A stretch of 64,000 nt of DNA, from the NCBI GenBank assembly GCA_948474755.1, contig CAOLHI010000963.1, forward strand, positions 124,001-188,000, written 5' to 3'. The notes beneath the pieces are model-generated. The model ran no database searches and had not been told where the DNA came from. It saw only the letters and a list, made by a program, of their open reading frames with translations. Numbering within the stretch: position 1 is the stretch's first letter; each line of letters begins with the position of its first letter. Shown piece after piece: positions 42,373 through 53,955 of the stretch. The position numbers and the translations under genes are program-made. The stretch comes from Ctenosaura bakeri. Lineage: Eukaryota > Chordata > Lepidosauria > Squamata > Iguanidae.

Positions 42373-42531
42373 AGAACTGAGGAGAGACCGTTGCTCGGCG
42401 GGAGGAGCATGCGCAGTACCGGCGTGGGGGAGGGGTTCCCGCCAAGCGAACAAGCTCTAGAAGTTTCCGAACGCTACCGCGCAGGCGCTAAAGCTCCTAG
42501 TGTATGAAGGCACAGAGACCACGAAGAAGAA
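42373..42531. repeat. DIRS left inverted terminal repeat
   Basis: Exact inverted match to 36481-36619 over 139 bp, then the left-specific end (CACAGAGACCACGAAGAAG). Transcription on the minus strand should begin here, upstream of gag. I see no clear TATA box. Confidence 0.92.
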
Positions 42532-42559
42532 CTGCAGTTAGCACTGGGTTAGGGATGTT

Positions 42560-42800
42560 TTGTTGTTGTGTGTGCCTTGAAGTTGTTTCTGACTCATGGC
42601 AACCCTAAGGTGAATGTATTATGAGATTTTCTTGGCAAGGATTTGCTAGTAAGGAGTTTGTCTCTGCCTTCCTCTGATGCTGAGAGCGCATGACTTGCCC
42701 ACAGTCACCTAGTGGGTTTCCATGGCTGAGCAGGGATTTCAACCTAGTCTTCAAATTTGTAGTCCAACACTCAAACAACTACATTATACTGGCTCTCTGA
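42560..42800 (-). mobile_element. tRNA-derived SINE (BovB-tail family), near full length
   Basis: Plus strand starts TTGTTGTTGTGTGTGCCTTG and AAGTTGTTTCTGACTCATGG (tail), then CTTGCCCACAGTCACCTAGT, GGGTTTCCATGGCTGAGCAG and GTAGTCCAACACTCAAACAA, and ends TACATTATACTGGCTCTCTG (head). It sits about 30 bp from the DIRS terminus. Confidence 0.85.
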
Positions 42801-42829
42801 TTAGGGATGTTATTCTTCACTAATTTTAT

Positions 42830-43180
42830 TCTAGCAGGAAGCAATTAGTAATTTTAGCTATTGTGTTACCACTATGAGAAAGTCTTCAAAAACTATACAG
42901 ACTACTCAGAGTTCGGGACTTATTCTGTGCCAAGTTTGCACAAGGTATGTTTGTGCAGAAAACAATATTTTCTGTGCAATAAATAATATTTATGCACAGA
43001 AACATTTTTTGTGCAAAGAAAATCCTGTCTCTTGTACAGAAAATGCCATTTTCTGTGCAAGAAATTATATATATTACATGCATAAGTCCCAAACTGCAAA
43101 GATTCTCACTGGTCCAGGATTCTACTCTTCAGGGCTTCCTGACACATTTTTTTGTCCTTTGGTGCTTTTTTTGGATGATT
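42830..43180 (+). repeat. Unclassified repeat with TTTCTGTGCA words, copy A
   Basis: Shares GGAAGCAA, AGTAATTTTAGC, AAAGTCTT(C/T)(A/G)AAAAC, TTTCTGTGCA, AAGTCCCAAACTG and ATTCT/GGTTCTTCTC blocks in order with 58350-58690. Internally it repeats words like TTTCTGTGCAATAA and TTTTTTGTGCAAAG about every 25-30 bp. Confidence 0.6.
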
Positions 43181-44123
43181 TTTGCATATTCCTACATTGC
43201 ATTCAATTATATATACCAACATCATAGTCAGTGTTATATTTCCTAGTCAATAACTTTGGCAAAAATCATATTATACTCAGTGTAGTTACATATTAACTTA
43301 AATACAATCTTTAATGAATTCAAACAATTAGGAAAATTTTACTTTTTAATACTAATACATTTCATTATAATAAGGAAATTAGAATAGGTCTGAGGATGAT
43401 TTTATCTATCACCACTAAGAAATAATTTAATGAAGTTAATAATATTTCATGAAATCAAAACAAATGAATTTATTAAATAAATGTGGCATTTGGAGGCCCT
43501 TTAATTTGTTAACACTCATAAAGATAATGAAAGTTTTCAAAGTAAAAAAAAAAAGTTCTGCTGCTGTTAGAGGTCCCAGTAATACCTCCTGCAAAGAGAA
43601 GCTTTTAAAAAAGCAAATTGACAGCAAAAAAATTGGCCAACCTAAACAGTGTCCCCTGGTCTGTGAAGAGTTACCTACCCCCTGGCCTAAATGTAGAGAA
43701 CATATGTAGGGCCAATTTATATTTATATATAGACACAATTTATATGTGTCTCTGCCATATTCAGGCATTATATCCCTGTGCAATTCTGTGGAAACATCCA
43801 AGGTAGACAAAGTATTCTGAGCAACTTGGACAAATAGGAAGACTATCATTCCTCTTTATATGTTAGAATAAATTGGAGAATAAGAAGCATCTGCTACAGT
43901 TCTCTGTGGAACCCAAATGTGGAACCCAAATCAATGGAGCTAGTAAAAATCATTCTGATTGGGAGATTGTTGGTGAGTTGTAGTCCAAAAGGTCAGCTTT
44001 GCTTGCTCTGGAATTAAAGACATATCACACTCAGAGGTTTTCACAAGAAGAAAGAGATACATACAGTTCATCCTCTTCTGGTGCAACCTCCACACACACA
44101 AATGTGAGGTCACATGAAGTATT

Positions 44124-44213
44124 GCATCCCATTATAGTCAATGGATGTAACGGGTGTGCACTCACACTGCTGCAGGAACATGCATGTTGTATCCATTGAC
44201 TACAATGGGATGC
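44124..44213. repeat. Inverted repeat with 23-bp arms
   Basis: GCATCCCATTATAGTCAATG at 44124 with its extension to 44146 is mirrored by 44191-44213 with one mismatch in 23, around a 44-bp loop. It may be the core of a foldback element with decayed outer arms. Confidence 0.7.
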
Positions 44214-45885
44214 GATGCTCATGTTTTTTGTTTTACATGGAAGTTCCTGGAATGGAACCCCCATGTAAATAAAACCAAATAAAAACCAAATATAGAGGAG
44301 CTCATTAACTGTAATCAGATTCACTGTAATTTATTCCATCTTCTTTTTCTTATGGAATAAATAGAGGCTTGAGCCATTCAGGTGACTATGAGAGCAATTG
44401 GTACCTTACAGTCAAGTTGGCTTTTGATTAAACCCAGACATGGATAATAGCATTACATTTTCTTGGCAGAAATGAGCCTAGTATTTGCTCGAAACTATGG
44501 AGATCATAATCTCTGAGTGGGCCTACTAATTCTGGCAATTTGAACAGTACAAAGGCCGCCCCTACAGAGCCATTTAGGAGAGTCATTACAACTACGGTCG
44601 TGCTCCATTAGAGTTGCACATTTACGCTTTTCAGAAAATTGTTTTCACAATCAAACACCAAACAGCGATAATAAGTGCTGTGGGTGTGGAACAACATCTA
44701 ATTTTGAATTTCATGTTGTTCCTCCTCTGTAGAGAATAGGATGTCTCTTCATATCATTACGATGCTCAGATGTAGGCCAGAGAGGCAGGATTGCTACTTG
44801 ACCTGACTGGCCAGGTACTACCATTAATAGGTGCAGATTCCAACTAACAGTTGGACAATTAATGGATTCCTTTCTTTTAATCCCACCACCCACTATATTT
44901 CTCAGTTTTAAAAAAGTGAAGTATGTCTCTTACAGTTGTTAAGCAATACTTTAAAACACCACTACAGAAGGTGTTTCTACTATCGTCGTCACCATCATGC
45001 TTAATTACTTTCTCTCAGTAGCTGTTTTGACTCTTAATTTTTGAAAGCTCTGGTTATTTTTGGCATTCTTTTTTTTTTAATTGCAACTCTCAGAGTCTCT
45101 CATCTGGTATACCCTGAGCAAAATATACCTCTAGTGAAAGGAAAGATCCACTGAGTTCAATTATCCCCAAGAACCCTTCCAAGAGGATGCAAAATCATAA
45201 ATTAAAGAAAACTGCAAGCAATAGCCTTCCATGACATTGGCTTGCATGAAGTTGCTTGCATCCTGAAATGTTAAGCATTCAAATGATTTCCCCTAATTTG
45301 CACAGGAATACAGAAATTCTACAATAAGGTATCTTCCAGATGTACACGCCACATGCTCAGTTCATTATTAGATACTTTCTCAAGAAAAAAAAAGAAAATA
45401 TGTGGGTCTAATTAAAGCACCCAGATTACAGACCCATCACTCTCCCCTTCTCATACATGGTCTCTTCTCTCCCCTGCCACAACTCTTTTTCTTATCATTT
45501 GCTTATTATGCAAACCAGGAAGTGAATTTTGAACAGGTTGACCCCCCCACACACACATACATACTAATTTTCCACTCAGAAACACTCCTTTCCAAATTGC
45601 TCTATAGACAGCGTATTTGGGGTTTTTTTTATTCCTTGAATATAATGCAGTGGTGCAGAACCTGTAGCCCAAGGTGTTGTGTGTGCCCCCTGGAGCTCCC
45701 TTTTTCAGAAAACCAGAAGGAATCCCAACTCAAGATAATCTAAGTAATACACATCATTAGGATACAAGTACAGCCAAACAATTGAGAATTTAATAATATA
45801 CAAAGCCACCACTAAGCCACTACCAGAAGCAAAAGGAAAAATAAATTACAGTGCCACAGTAAAAAAGTTCCACTATCCAAGTATA

Positions 45886-46035
45886 ACCAGTCGCATAGCA
45901 ACAGGGGGATGGGGATGGGGCGATTCACCCCAGGTGGCAATGTTTTTGGGGAGTCCCAACCTGTAGCCCCCACACACCACAGCCCCGCCCCCCACCCCCC
46001 TCCAAACATTCCAAGCTCCACCACTGACTATAAGA
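45886..46035 (-). repeat. GC-rich dispersed repeat, inverted copy of 21030-21225
   Basis: See the pairing words listed for 21030-21225. Read on the minus strand it starts CAGTGGTGGAGCTTGGAATG, a CAGTGG end that would suit a hAT element; the other end is not resolved. Confidence 0.55.
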
Positions 46036-46204
46036 GTATTACAGGTCAAACCACAATAACGAAACAAACCAACAGACAAAAATGCATTTTGACCAATATC
46101 TTATTCATTAGCCTACAAGGTATCTTGCTCTAGTAACCAAGCAAGTGAGGACAACTTAGAAATACACTTTTTAAATAAAGTTAACAGGAAGAAAACCAAC
46201 TCAT

Positions 46205-46560
46205 TTTAAAAGTGGTGTGGGAGAAGTGTTCTAAGGATATCGCGGGAAAATGAATGGGTCTTGACGTCAATCAAACCTGAAATTTCACTGTAAGTAAAGA
46301 TGACTAGACTGAGACTGTCATACCTTGGATATATCATGTGATGCCGGAATTCACTGGAAAAGATTATAATGGCTGCTAAAATGGAAGGTAGTAAGAGAAA
46401 TGGGGAGACCACATTACAGGTTGATTGATTAAATAGAGGAAGCCACGGCTGTTCTGAGTTTTTAGGACCTGAGGAGGGCAGTTGATGTCAGGTCTCTTGG
46501 AGGTTTCTCTTTCATTAGGTCACCATACGTCAAAGTTGAGTTGACAGCAAATAACAGGAA
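46205..46560 (+). mobile_element. RTE/BovB-type LINE 3' end
   Basis: Broken frames give motifs like LRLSYLGYIM and SLEKIIMAAKMEG, equivalent to the C-terminal LINE motifs of RTE/BovB. The 3' end reads GGTCACCATACGTCAAAGTT then GAGTTGACAGCAAATAACAG, the tail shared with the SINE family found here. Confidence 0.68.
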
Positions 46561-46727
46561 GAAGAAATAACCAGAACATCCTTATTCTTCAATACACCTC
46601 CCACTTCCCAAGGAGTCTTCCTCTCAGTCCAAAGGAGTCTGATGCCTGCCATCTAGTGGCTCACTGAATCAATGGCACCTAACAAATCAATATGATATTG
46701 CAGGCTAGGGTTCATTATTTAGTTAAT

Positions 46728-46728
<1 letters not shown>

Positions 46729-46768
<40 letters not shown>

Positions 46769-46770
46769 AT
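46729..46770. repeat. (AAAT)n microsatellite
   Basis: About ten uninterrupted AAAT units. Confidence 0.95.
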
Positions 46771-47332
46771 GAGTAAATGGATTTCCCAAATAAAATATTC
46801 TGGAGGTGTATACCCCACCCAAGGTCCTTTTAATATGCACACTGCATTTCAGGAGTTCAAGTTTCATAGTTCTGGAGGTATGACAGAGTCAGAAAGACAT
46901 TCAGATACACACAAACACTGTCATAAAAGCTAATGTTCATCCTAACTACAACAGACTGACTAAATTAATGGTATCTACCTATGTGTTAACTTACCATTCA
47001 ACAATTAATTTAAGGGTCTACCCTAGTCGGGATTAACCAATGAGATTTAAACCAATATTATTATTACAGATTAGCACATGTAATGAAACTATTGCTGTCT
47101 TGTCTATTGGTGGTTCTACAGCTCATAGTGTGATAGATCTATTTTGATTTCTAGGAATGTAGACAGGAAAGTGAGAATTAGAATCTAGAACACTAACTGG
47201 GCTAATAACAGTTACAGGCATTAAGACAAGCTGGATTTAGGAAACATGAGGTTTACCTTTAAAACATATGCAAGAAATAGAAGTCAGCTTCCTATTTACT
47301 AGTTTTAGCTTTGCCTAGCTTTTACCCTCTAC

Positions 47333-47663
47333 AGGAAGCCCCACTTTTCAGTGCCCTGTTATCTGATGACGCGCTCTTTCAACACTTCCAAATTAAGAAC
47401 AAGTTCCATTAATTTCACCAGTTCTTCTTGTCTATGGAGGCTTTGCTTGGAAACACTTGCACATGCAAAATGCTTGCAAACCAAGCTGAGGGGGGGGAAG
47501 GTGCAAAGCTTACCCAGACTTTGCAAGCAGCACATGTGCAGTCAGTAAAAAGTGAGCCTGTACTCCCTACAGTACAGTCCACGGGTTCCACTTTTCAACC
47601 AACTCCATTTTCTGACAGTGTTCCAGTTTCTAACCTGTCAGATAAGCGAGGGAAGCCTGCACA
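47333..47663 (+). repeat. Unclassified dispersed repeat, copy 1 (pairs with 63611-63980)
   Basis: Collinear with 63611-63980: AGGAAGCCCC, TGACGCGCTCTTTCAACACTTCCA, GAACAAGTTCCATTAATT, GCTTGCAAACCAAGCTGAG, CTCCCTACAGTACAGT, TTCCACTTTTCAACCAA and AACCTGTCAGATAAGC. Same orientation. No terminal repeats or coding capacity seen. Confidence 0.7.
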
Positions 47664-48913
47664 GCCATTCCAGAATAGCAATACCTGTGTCATACTTTGG
47701 TTACCAAGGCTACTGAATAAAGCAAACTTACCTATTTTAGACCAAAGCATTCTTGAGTTCAAGGTAACAATTGCCCACATGTTTTCATTATTAACATAAC
47801 AATCACAAGGGCTTGGGACTAGTTTACTTTTTAAAAATAAAAGCTGTGATTCTGAGGAAGGAAATTTCTGTGCATGATGACTAGCTTTCAGATCCAAAAG
47901 AAATGCAGATAGTCAAGCAATTTTGATTACAGCTCTGCTTTTGGTATAAACATGGAACTACATTCATTTAAATTTTCAAATCTGACTTTGGATGGTGAGC
48001 AGTCTCAACATCTACAAAAGAGAATTAAGCTTAAACTTAAATGCACCTATATGCAACACATATACTCCTTCACCCACCTCGCCTTGCCACAAATACTGCA
48101 GAGCCAGCTTTCAAATGGGATTAAAGGAAAGACCTCTCAAAATGAATTCATTCATCTGCCTATAGAAGCCTTGCCCTTTAACCCCAGAGGAAACAGATAT
48201 CCAGGCAGTTGTCATAGAACTGCATGGAGGGAAGGAAGTTAAAGAGGAATGACACCAGAAACCCTCTGAATACTGTGTATTGCAGGAGCCATGTGCCAGT
48301 GCTGTTCATCAAGGAGGAAAAAACTCTGTATCTTAAAGTGGCATCTCTATTACTGGAATATCATGGGGAGGTTATTTTCATGCTTCCTATTAGTGGCTGC
48401 AGAAAGGAAGAATGCCAGGCTTTGAATCACATTGAGACAGGCACAGCCTTGCCATTTTCGATGTGCAATTATGGGTAGTAAATCCTGAAGGCGGAGGTGT
48501 TGTTCATCTGTTGGCAGCACTTGCAGCAGCATCCGTGCAAAGTCAGAAGACACGTTCCGAAGATGAGTGCCGAGGAACTGACTTTGGTCCTTCCCCTGGT
48601 ACTCTTGGAACCTGTTTGACTGTGACTTATTGGCAGAACAAAAGAGGTAGTTCACTGTCTACAGCTTCTGATGCTCTAATCCTTTCACAATTTGGACTTG
48701 ATTTGTGTACCGTGGTCTCTACCCGAGGGAAGATTGGCAGTGCCACAGCAGACCAAACACTTTACATGTACGGTGACCTATGGTCACTCCTTGCAACTTG
48801 AGTAGAAACCCTCCTGTAGCAATAAAGTAGGAAAGGATCTCAGCCGAAGACAGCATTAACACAAGAGCTGAGACAACAGAGCTAGTGGTAAACTTTTATG
48901 TGCCATATGTATA

Positions 48914-49232
48914 TCCTATTTGAAGGGATTTCATGTCGAGGAGGGAGCAGGCTTGTTTGCTGCCGCTCCAGAGACTAGAATAATGAGCAGTGGATTCAAA
49001 CGGCAGGAAAAGAGATTCCACTTTAACCTCAGAAAGAACTTCCTGATGGTCAGAGCTGTTCAGCAGTGGAACATGCTGCCTTGGAGTGTGATGGAGTCTC
49101 CTTCTTTGGAGGTTTTTAAGCAAAGGCTGGATGGCCATCTGTTGGGAGTACTTTGATCTGTGTTCCTCCATGGCAGGGGGTTGGACTGGATGGCCCCTGT
49201 GGTTTCTTCCAACTCTATGATTCTGTGATTCT
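48914..49232 (+). mobile_element. CR1 LINE 3' fragment
   Basis: Translation of the plus strand gives RGGSRLVCCRSRD-like and HFNLRKNFLMVRAVQQWNML, then SLEVFKQRLDGHLLGVL; the DNA then reads GGGGGTTGGACTGGATGGCC and ends in CTATGATTCTGTGATTCTAT. This is a classic 5'-truncated CR1. Confidence 0.9.
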
Positions 49233-49245
49233 ATTTGCTAGGAAC

Positions 49246-49400
49246 ACAAGAAGCTGCCTTATACCAAGACCATCTTATTTGGTATGGTCCCTGAGTGTCA
49301 GCGCCTCTCCAAGTTTTCTAACAAGGCTTCTTCTTCAGCCCTAAGTTCAGATGTCTGGATTGAACTGAACTGAGGAACTTCTTCCTCATGCAAAGGAGAT
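49246..49400 (-). mobile_element. tRNA-derived SINE fragment
   Basis: AGGAACACAAGAAGCTGCCT, TATACCAAGACCATC and GAGTGTCAGCGCCTCTCCAA are the complement of the 3' part of the SINE family seen at 14712-14960. It abuts the CR1 3' end. Confidence 0.65.
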
Positions 49401-51242
49401 GTTCTGTTACCCAGTTCTAAATCGCAACAATGCCCACATCTCTCTGAAGACACACACACAAACACACCCCTTGCCTTTTTCAAGCTACTAGAGTAGAGAC
49501 CTCAATACAATATACAAGGATATAAATTTTTCCAGCTCATAATGTCTACCTCAATTGCAAATAAGTGCTATTTTCCCCTTTCCACAATCTTTTTCTGGCT
49601 TTGATTGTAATTTGACCCACTATTTCTCCCACCCAGGGAAACATCTCAGGTGACAGGAGGGAGCAAAGGACAAAAGGAAGATTCACACTGAGTCTTCTAG
49701 CTAGACATCCCTGTTACTATTGTTGTTGTTGCTGTTGCCACCTATACTTATAGGAATGGAACAGGTGGCAGGGAATGATTTTAGAGCTCACAGAGAAGTC
49801 TGGATGACTGCAATAGGGTCTGAGGGAGATGGCTAGACTCTAATCATTGGGCACACAACTGGCTCTATGTTCAAAACTAGCTGGGAAAATTGGACAAATA
49901 ATGGTAGACACAGAAAGAACCACGTATGGTGCCCCCCTCTTTATCTTGTCAAGGCATCTTTTCTTCACATCAGCTCCTATGTTCAAGTTGACTTCACTTC
50001 TTTCTGCCCCAGATGTCCATCTTCTAAGTATACAGCTATCCATAGCATTTCATGTTTAGCTGGCCGCTTCTACATAAAGATCTTATGCTAAAACTCTTTT
50101 CCTTTCCTATCCTTTCCTCTCTCAAATAAAGAGAAAGAAAGGTTACCCAATAAGATCCATGGTCCATCTGAGCTCTTAACCTGGGTCTAAAGATGATTGT
50201 CATATTGTTCCCCACACTGCACTGCCTTTCATGGGATAAGATGTCCCATTCAGATTTAGAGAGATCCCTGTGTTGGCTCTTCTCCAATAAAGGGAATCTT
50301 GGAAGGTGAAATGTGACCTACCTTTACTCAGCAGTTCAACTTCTGCAGCATCTTAGCCCAAAAACAACAGAACCAGCAGGAAAATGATTTCACATCTATT
50401 CTGCAAGCTGCCCAGAAGTGTGACAAGCACTCACTGTTTTTGATACTGGGATGGAAACAACCCAACAGACATACTGAAGATTCAGAAGGATTAGTTTGAA
50501 ATACATTATTGGGGAGACAGAGAGGGAGGTTTGTCATATGTAAACAGTAACAACAACAGTAAAATATAATTGGGATAGGATGTATTAAAGAGGGATGACA
50601 TAAACATTAAAGAAAGAAAGAGGAGAATAGTGGTGTCTTGCACTATTAAACAGGAAAGAGTTACAGGAGTGGAAGGAAGGCAACACCATCTGTTTCCTTA
50701 TTTCCCTTGGTGTTTACAAGACACAACCAATCTGGGATGTAGCTCGTGCAAACCTCTTTCATCCATCCTTCTTTTTCATCCATTAATTCTCTAGAGATTA
50801 TCAGTCTCTTGGACCACACCGAATAAAAATTCTGTTAAATATTTCCTTTTAATCAAGGAGAAATATCCACCAATGGAAGTGTCTCCTTCTGGCCCCCAAA
50901 ATGATTTCCTTGTTTTTAGTTTCACCCAGGGATGGTGCTCATCTAACAGTGCCTCAAAGGCAACGAATATCTTTCACTTGTTCAACTCCTGAGGAGCTTA
51001 CTTATTCCTTTGCATTTGTAGCCTGTTTCATGTCTCTGATATATGACTTCCCTCTGGCATATAAGACAATAAATTTGCAGATATGGGTCTGGTCACAATC
51101 ACTCACATGTGTACCATTTCCGGAAAATGGGCACTGGGTGTTGTAAATTGTGCCTTGAATTCAGAACAGGCAAACACTAACATAGTCCTCACCTGCTATA
51201 TAAGTGAACAGTTTGTGCTATTTCTTTCAGCTGCCAACTATA

Positions 51243-51440
51243 TTTCCCATTTATTTATTATACTGATATCCCATCTTTCCCCAGATGGCTAGGGGTTTCC
51301 CCCTCCTATTTTCATCCTTATAACAACCTTGTAAGACAGCTGAAGCAGAAAAGCAGTGGCTGGCCTCAGGTACCCACCGGGCTTCATGGCTGAGTGAAGA
51401 TTTAACCTCAGTCTACTCAGTCCTAGTCTTTTAAAAACAA
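51243..51440 (-). mobile_element. tRNA-derived SINE with L2-like tail
   Basis: TTTATTTATTATACTGATAT and CCCATCTTTCCCCAGATGGC (tail complement), then CCTTGTAAGACAGCTGAAGC, GGCTTCATGGCTGAGTGAAG and CTACTCAGTCCTAGTC (head complement), match a common amniote SINE layout. Confidence 0.65.
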
Positions 51441-53269
51441 CCTTGTTCTCATTGCTTGGCTTTATTTGTTTGATACCAGGGGTATGGACTATAAACAGAT
51501 TGGGGATTTTGTAAGGGGGAAGAGAAATCACACACAAATCTCTACTGCACTTCTGCTAATGTTAAATGCTAAAAGCCTGCAAACTCTTTTGGAAAAGAAA
51601 AAAAAAGTATTCCCACCACAACCGCTATGTTGATATCCTGCAAACAGCCCCATAGGATGCATCTCCACTGAGTAGATCTATTTATAACACACACACCCCA
51701 GCAGATGACAAAGGATTTGGAGGGATTTGGGGGGGAAATCACATCTGTGACGCCAACCAGGTAGGCAGAAGACCTTGCTCTGATGGGATGCCACGTCTTC
51801 CCTAAGACAGCGGCAGTCACGTGTTGTATCACTGCTAGACACAGCTGCTAGAGGCGGCCTCATTCGCTACATGGTTCCATTCTCTACATTCCATTCCACA
51901 ACTGCAGCTGTGCAGTTCTCTCCTGCTTTGACCCTGCCCCAGTCCCTTTTCTTGATGATTGCAACACATTTGCAAAAGCACAATGCTTCCCTTTCTTTCT
52001 TCATATCAGCTAAAGACTCAGCAATATGAACATAATTCCAAAAGCCTCAAGGGGCATGCACAATTCAAGATGGATCAAAGCCAGCCCCCACACCCCACGT
52101 TCCTACTAAGATTGCAGACAACTTTCTGAGACTGTCTCCCTAGCAACGCAGATCCCCCCTGAAATGTTTCCTCTGCCCACGCTGCAGTTTTGGTTGCTTT
52201 CCCCACAAAAGGGGATATCCCTGCTCACACGCATTCACCTAACCTACGTGTCACGCTGTTTTCCAGCTCTCTCTTGAATCCTATTGTTAGCTCTGTTGTC
52301 AAGGCAACACCAAGAATAGCCTTGTCTAGCCCAATGACTTCCTTCTAGTCTGATCCAACAGGACTCTTCCTATGTTCTTATGCTGTGTGCAATGTAGAAC
52401 TGCTTGTGGGATACCATAAGATGCAAGAAGGGCCAGTAGCTTAGATGGCTTTTTTAAAAAATAACATCAATCACAATAAGTCTGACTGGCAAAGAACTGA
52501 TTTATCAGGGGCTGTTAACCACAACAGTGCAATGGGAACATGGAAAAGTGCTTTATACGCAGGTGAAAGCATTTGGTTGTCTGAGGAAAAAGAACAAGAA
52601 GATGTCTCTCTCCGTTCCCTAGATTTCAAGTATGAAAGCCGACTGGGCTGACAGTTGAAACTTTACTGAACATTGGCCATGGGACAGCAACCTCCACCAT
52701 ATCTAACACCAGCAGCCTAGCTTAACGGGCGCAAGACAGGCTGTATGACATGCAGACCTTTACTCTAACAACTAGCTGCCATACCCCAGCATCTGACACA
52801 TGATGTGACTGCATCATCCTTCATGATAGAACGAGCCCTTCTGGTACTGGAGTGGCTCCCCTGCTGCTTCATTCTTTTAACTGAATAGTTTGGGGACTAA
52901 GCATCAGAACATGCTACATACAAAGCACACACTCTGCTTCTCTGCTGTGGCATCTTATGTACAAGACAGGATGCTGCTGCATAGTTAATGTTGAGAAGAA
53001 ACAAAGGGAGGTGGCCATCACCTATACACTGTACATTTTGGGTGTTTGAAAACTATAACAAATGCTCAGCTCAACATATCTTAGTCTGATTTAGCATGAC
53101 TTGGCTTACGTTGTGATGAACTTTATTTAATGTACGTGAACTTGTGTACTGAAATGGCTACACAGGTGATTTGGGACATTCCTGGTTCAAATCTCACCTC
53201 AGTCAAAGGATCACTGGCTGATCTATATTTCTGACTCACAACTCCACTTTTTTGCACTATGGAGACAAT

Positions 53270-53746
53270 GGCCCTTTCCACACGGGGGTAATAAAACAGT
53301 GTAGCACAACCTCTGATGGAGGTCGTCTACACCGTGAAGTGGATTGGGGTGGACTACTTTAGCATAGTTCCACACCCCAATCCGCACTGGAGCGACCAGA
53401 AGTGGTGGCGCCGCGTGCTTTTTAAAAACCACTTTTGAGTAGGTTTTTAAAAAGCACAGGGCGCGCAGCCGCATGCAGCCCCGCTGCAGCACCCAGTGTA
53501 GATTTGCAGGCACGCGCAAGTGTGTGCCTGCAGACCTGCCAGGGGCGGGCTTCCAGCTGACGAGCTTCTCCGGTTGGTGGAGAGCCTCCGCCAGTCGTAA
53601 GCCACTATTTTGGACGCCGCAGGACGCCAAGGAGTGTGGAGCAGCGAACTCGCACTGCCCCGCGTGGCGACGGACTTACCCAGTTGCAGGTAAGCTCCGT
53701 TTCAGGACGTTTTACCCCGTTTCTTCCTCCACGTGTGGAAAGGGCC
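53270..53746. mobile_element. GC-rich MITE (GGCC-terminal family)
   Basis: Left end GGCCCTTTCCACACGGGGGT, right end CCACGTGTGGAAAGGGCC. Flanking triplets AAT (53267-53269) and AAA (53747-53749) differ at one base. The 477-bp body is CpG-rich (GGCGCCGCGTGCTTTTTAAA, CAGGGGCGGGCTTCCAGC) and includes donor-like CAG|GTAAGC near 53690. Confidence 0.75.
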
Positions 53747-53864
53747 AAAGACAAAGATGCTAATGCCAATAATGCCCTACCTTTCAACATAAAGATTACT
53801 GGGATAATCCATACGAAATGCCTTGTATGCTACCTGAGAAAAATGCAGCCCATTTTACTTTCTT

Positions 53865-53955
53865 AGGTTTACTTCCCATCAGCCCTTACCAGTCTGGTCA
53901 ATAGTGAAGGATAGTGGTAGGAGTTGGCCTTCAACAACATCTGGAGAGGAGTCAG
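53865..53955. repeat. Palindromic hAT-type repeat fragment
   Basis: CATCAGCCCTTACCAGTCTG, GATAGTGGTAGGAGTTGGCC and CAACAACATCTGGAGAGG resemble one arm of the palindromic family at 17037-17133. Confidence 0.45.

Larger units (their letters stand above)
36432..42531 (-). mobile_element. Full-length DIRS-type tyrosine-recombinase retrotransposon
   Basis: About 6.1 kb, visibly more GC- and CpG-rich than its flanks, transcribed on the minus strand like the host gene. In minus-strand order it has a left inverted terminal repeat, a gag-like gene, an RT-RNase H-methyltransferase gene, an overlapping tyrosine recombinase gene, an internal complementary region and a right inverted terminal repeat. This is the defining DIRS layout: DIRS elements replicate through a circular intermediate and integrate with a tyrosine recombinase, so they lack LTRs, an aspartic protease, an integrase and a target duplication. 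No flanking duplication is visible; GAAC occurs at both edges (36434-36437 and 42528-42531), consistent with recombination at a GTT/AAC triplet. All long frames are uninterrupted, which suggests a recent insertion. Confidence 0.95.

Noticed and set aside
42201..42410. Upstream ATG of the gag frame at 42410
   Set aside because: It lies inside the terminal repeat and adds 70 residues unlike DIRS Gag; the ATG at 42200 starts the conserved Cys/His region.
36432..42531. LTR retrotransposon or endogenous retrovirus
   Set aside because: Termini are inverted, not direct; there is an ICR and a tyrosine recombinase, with no integrase, protease or envelope frame.
48463..48801. 112-codon plus-strand frame
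   Set aside because: No recognisable domain or convincing exon boundaries; length within chance for this much sequence.
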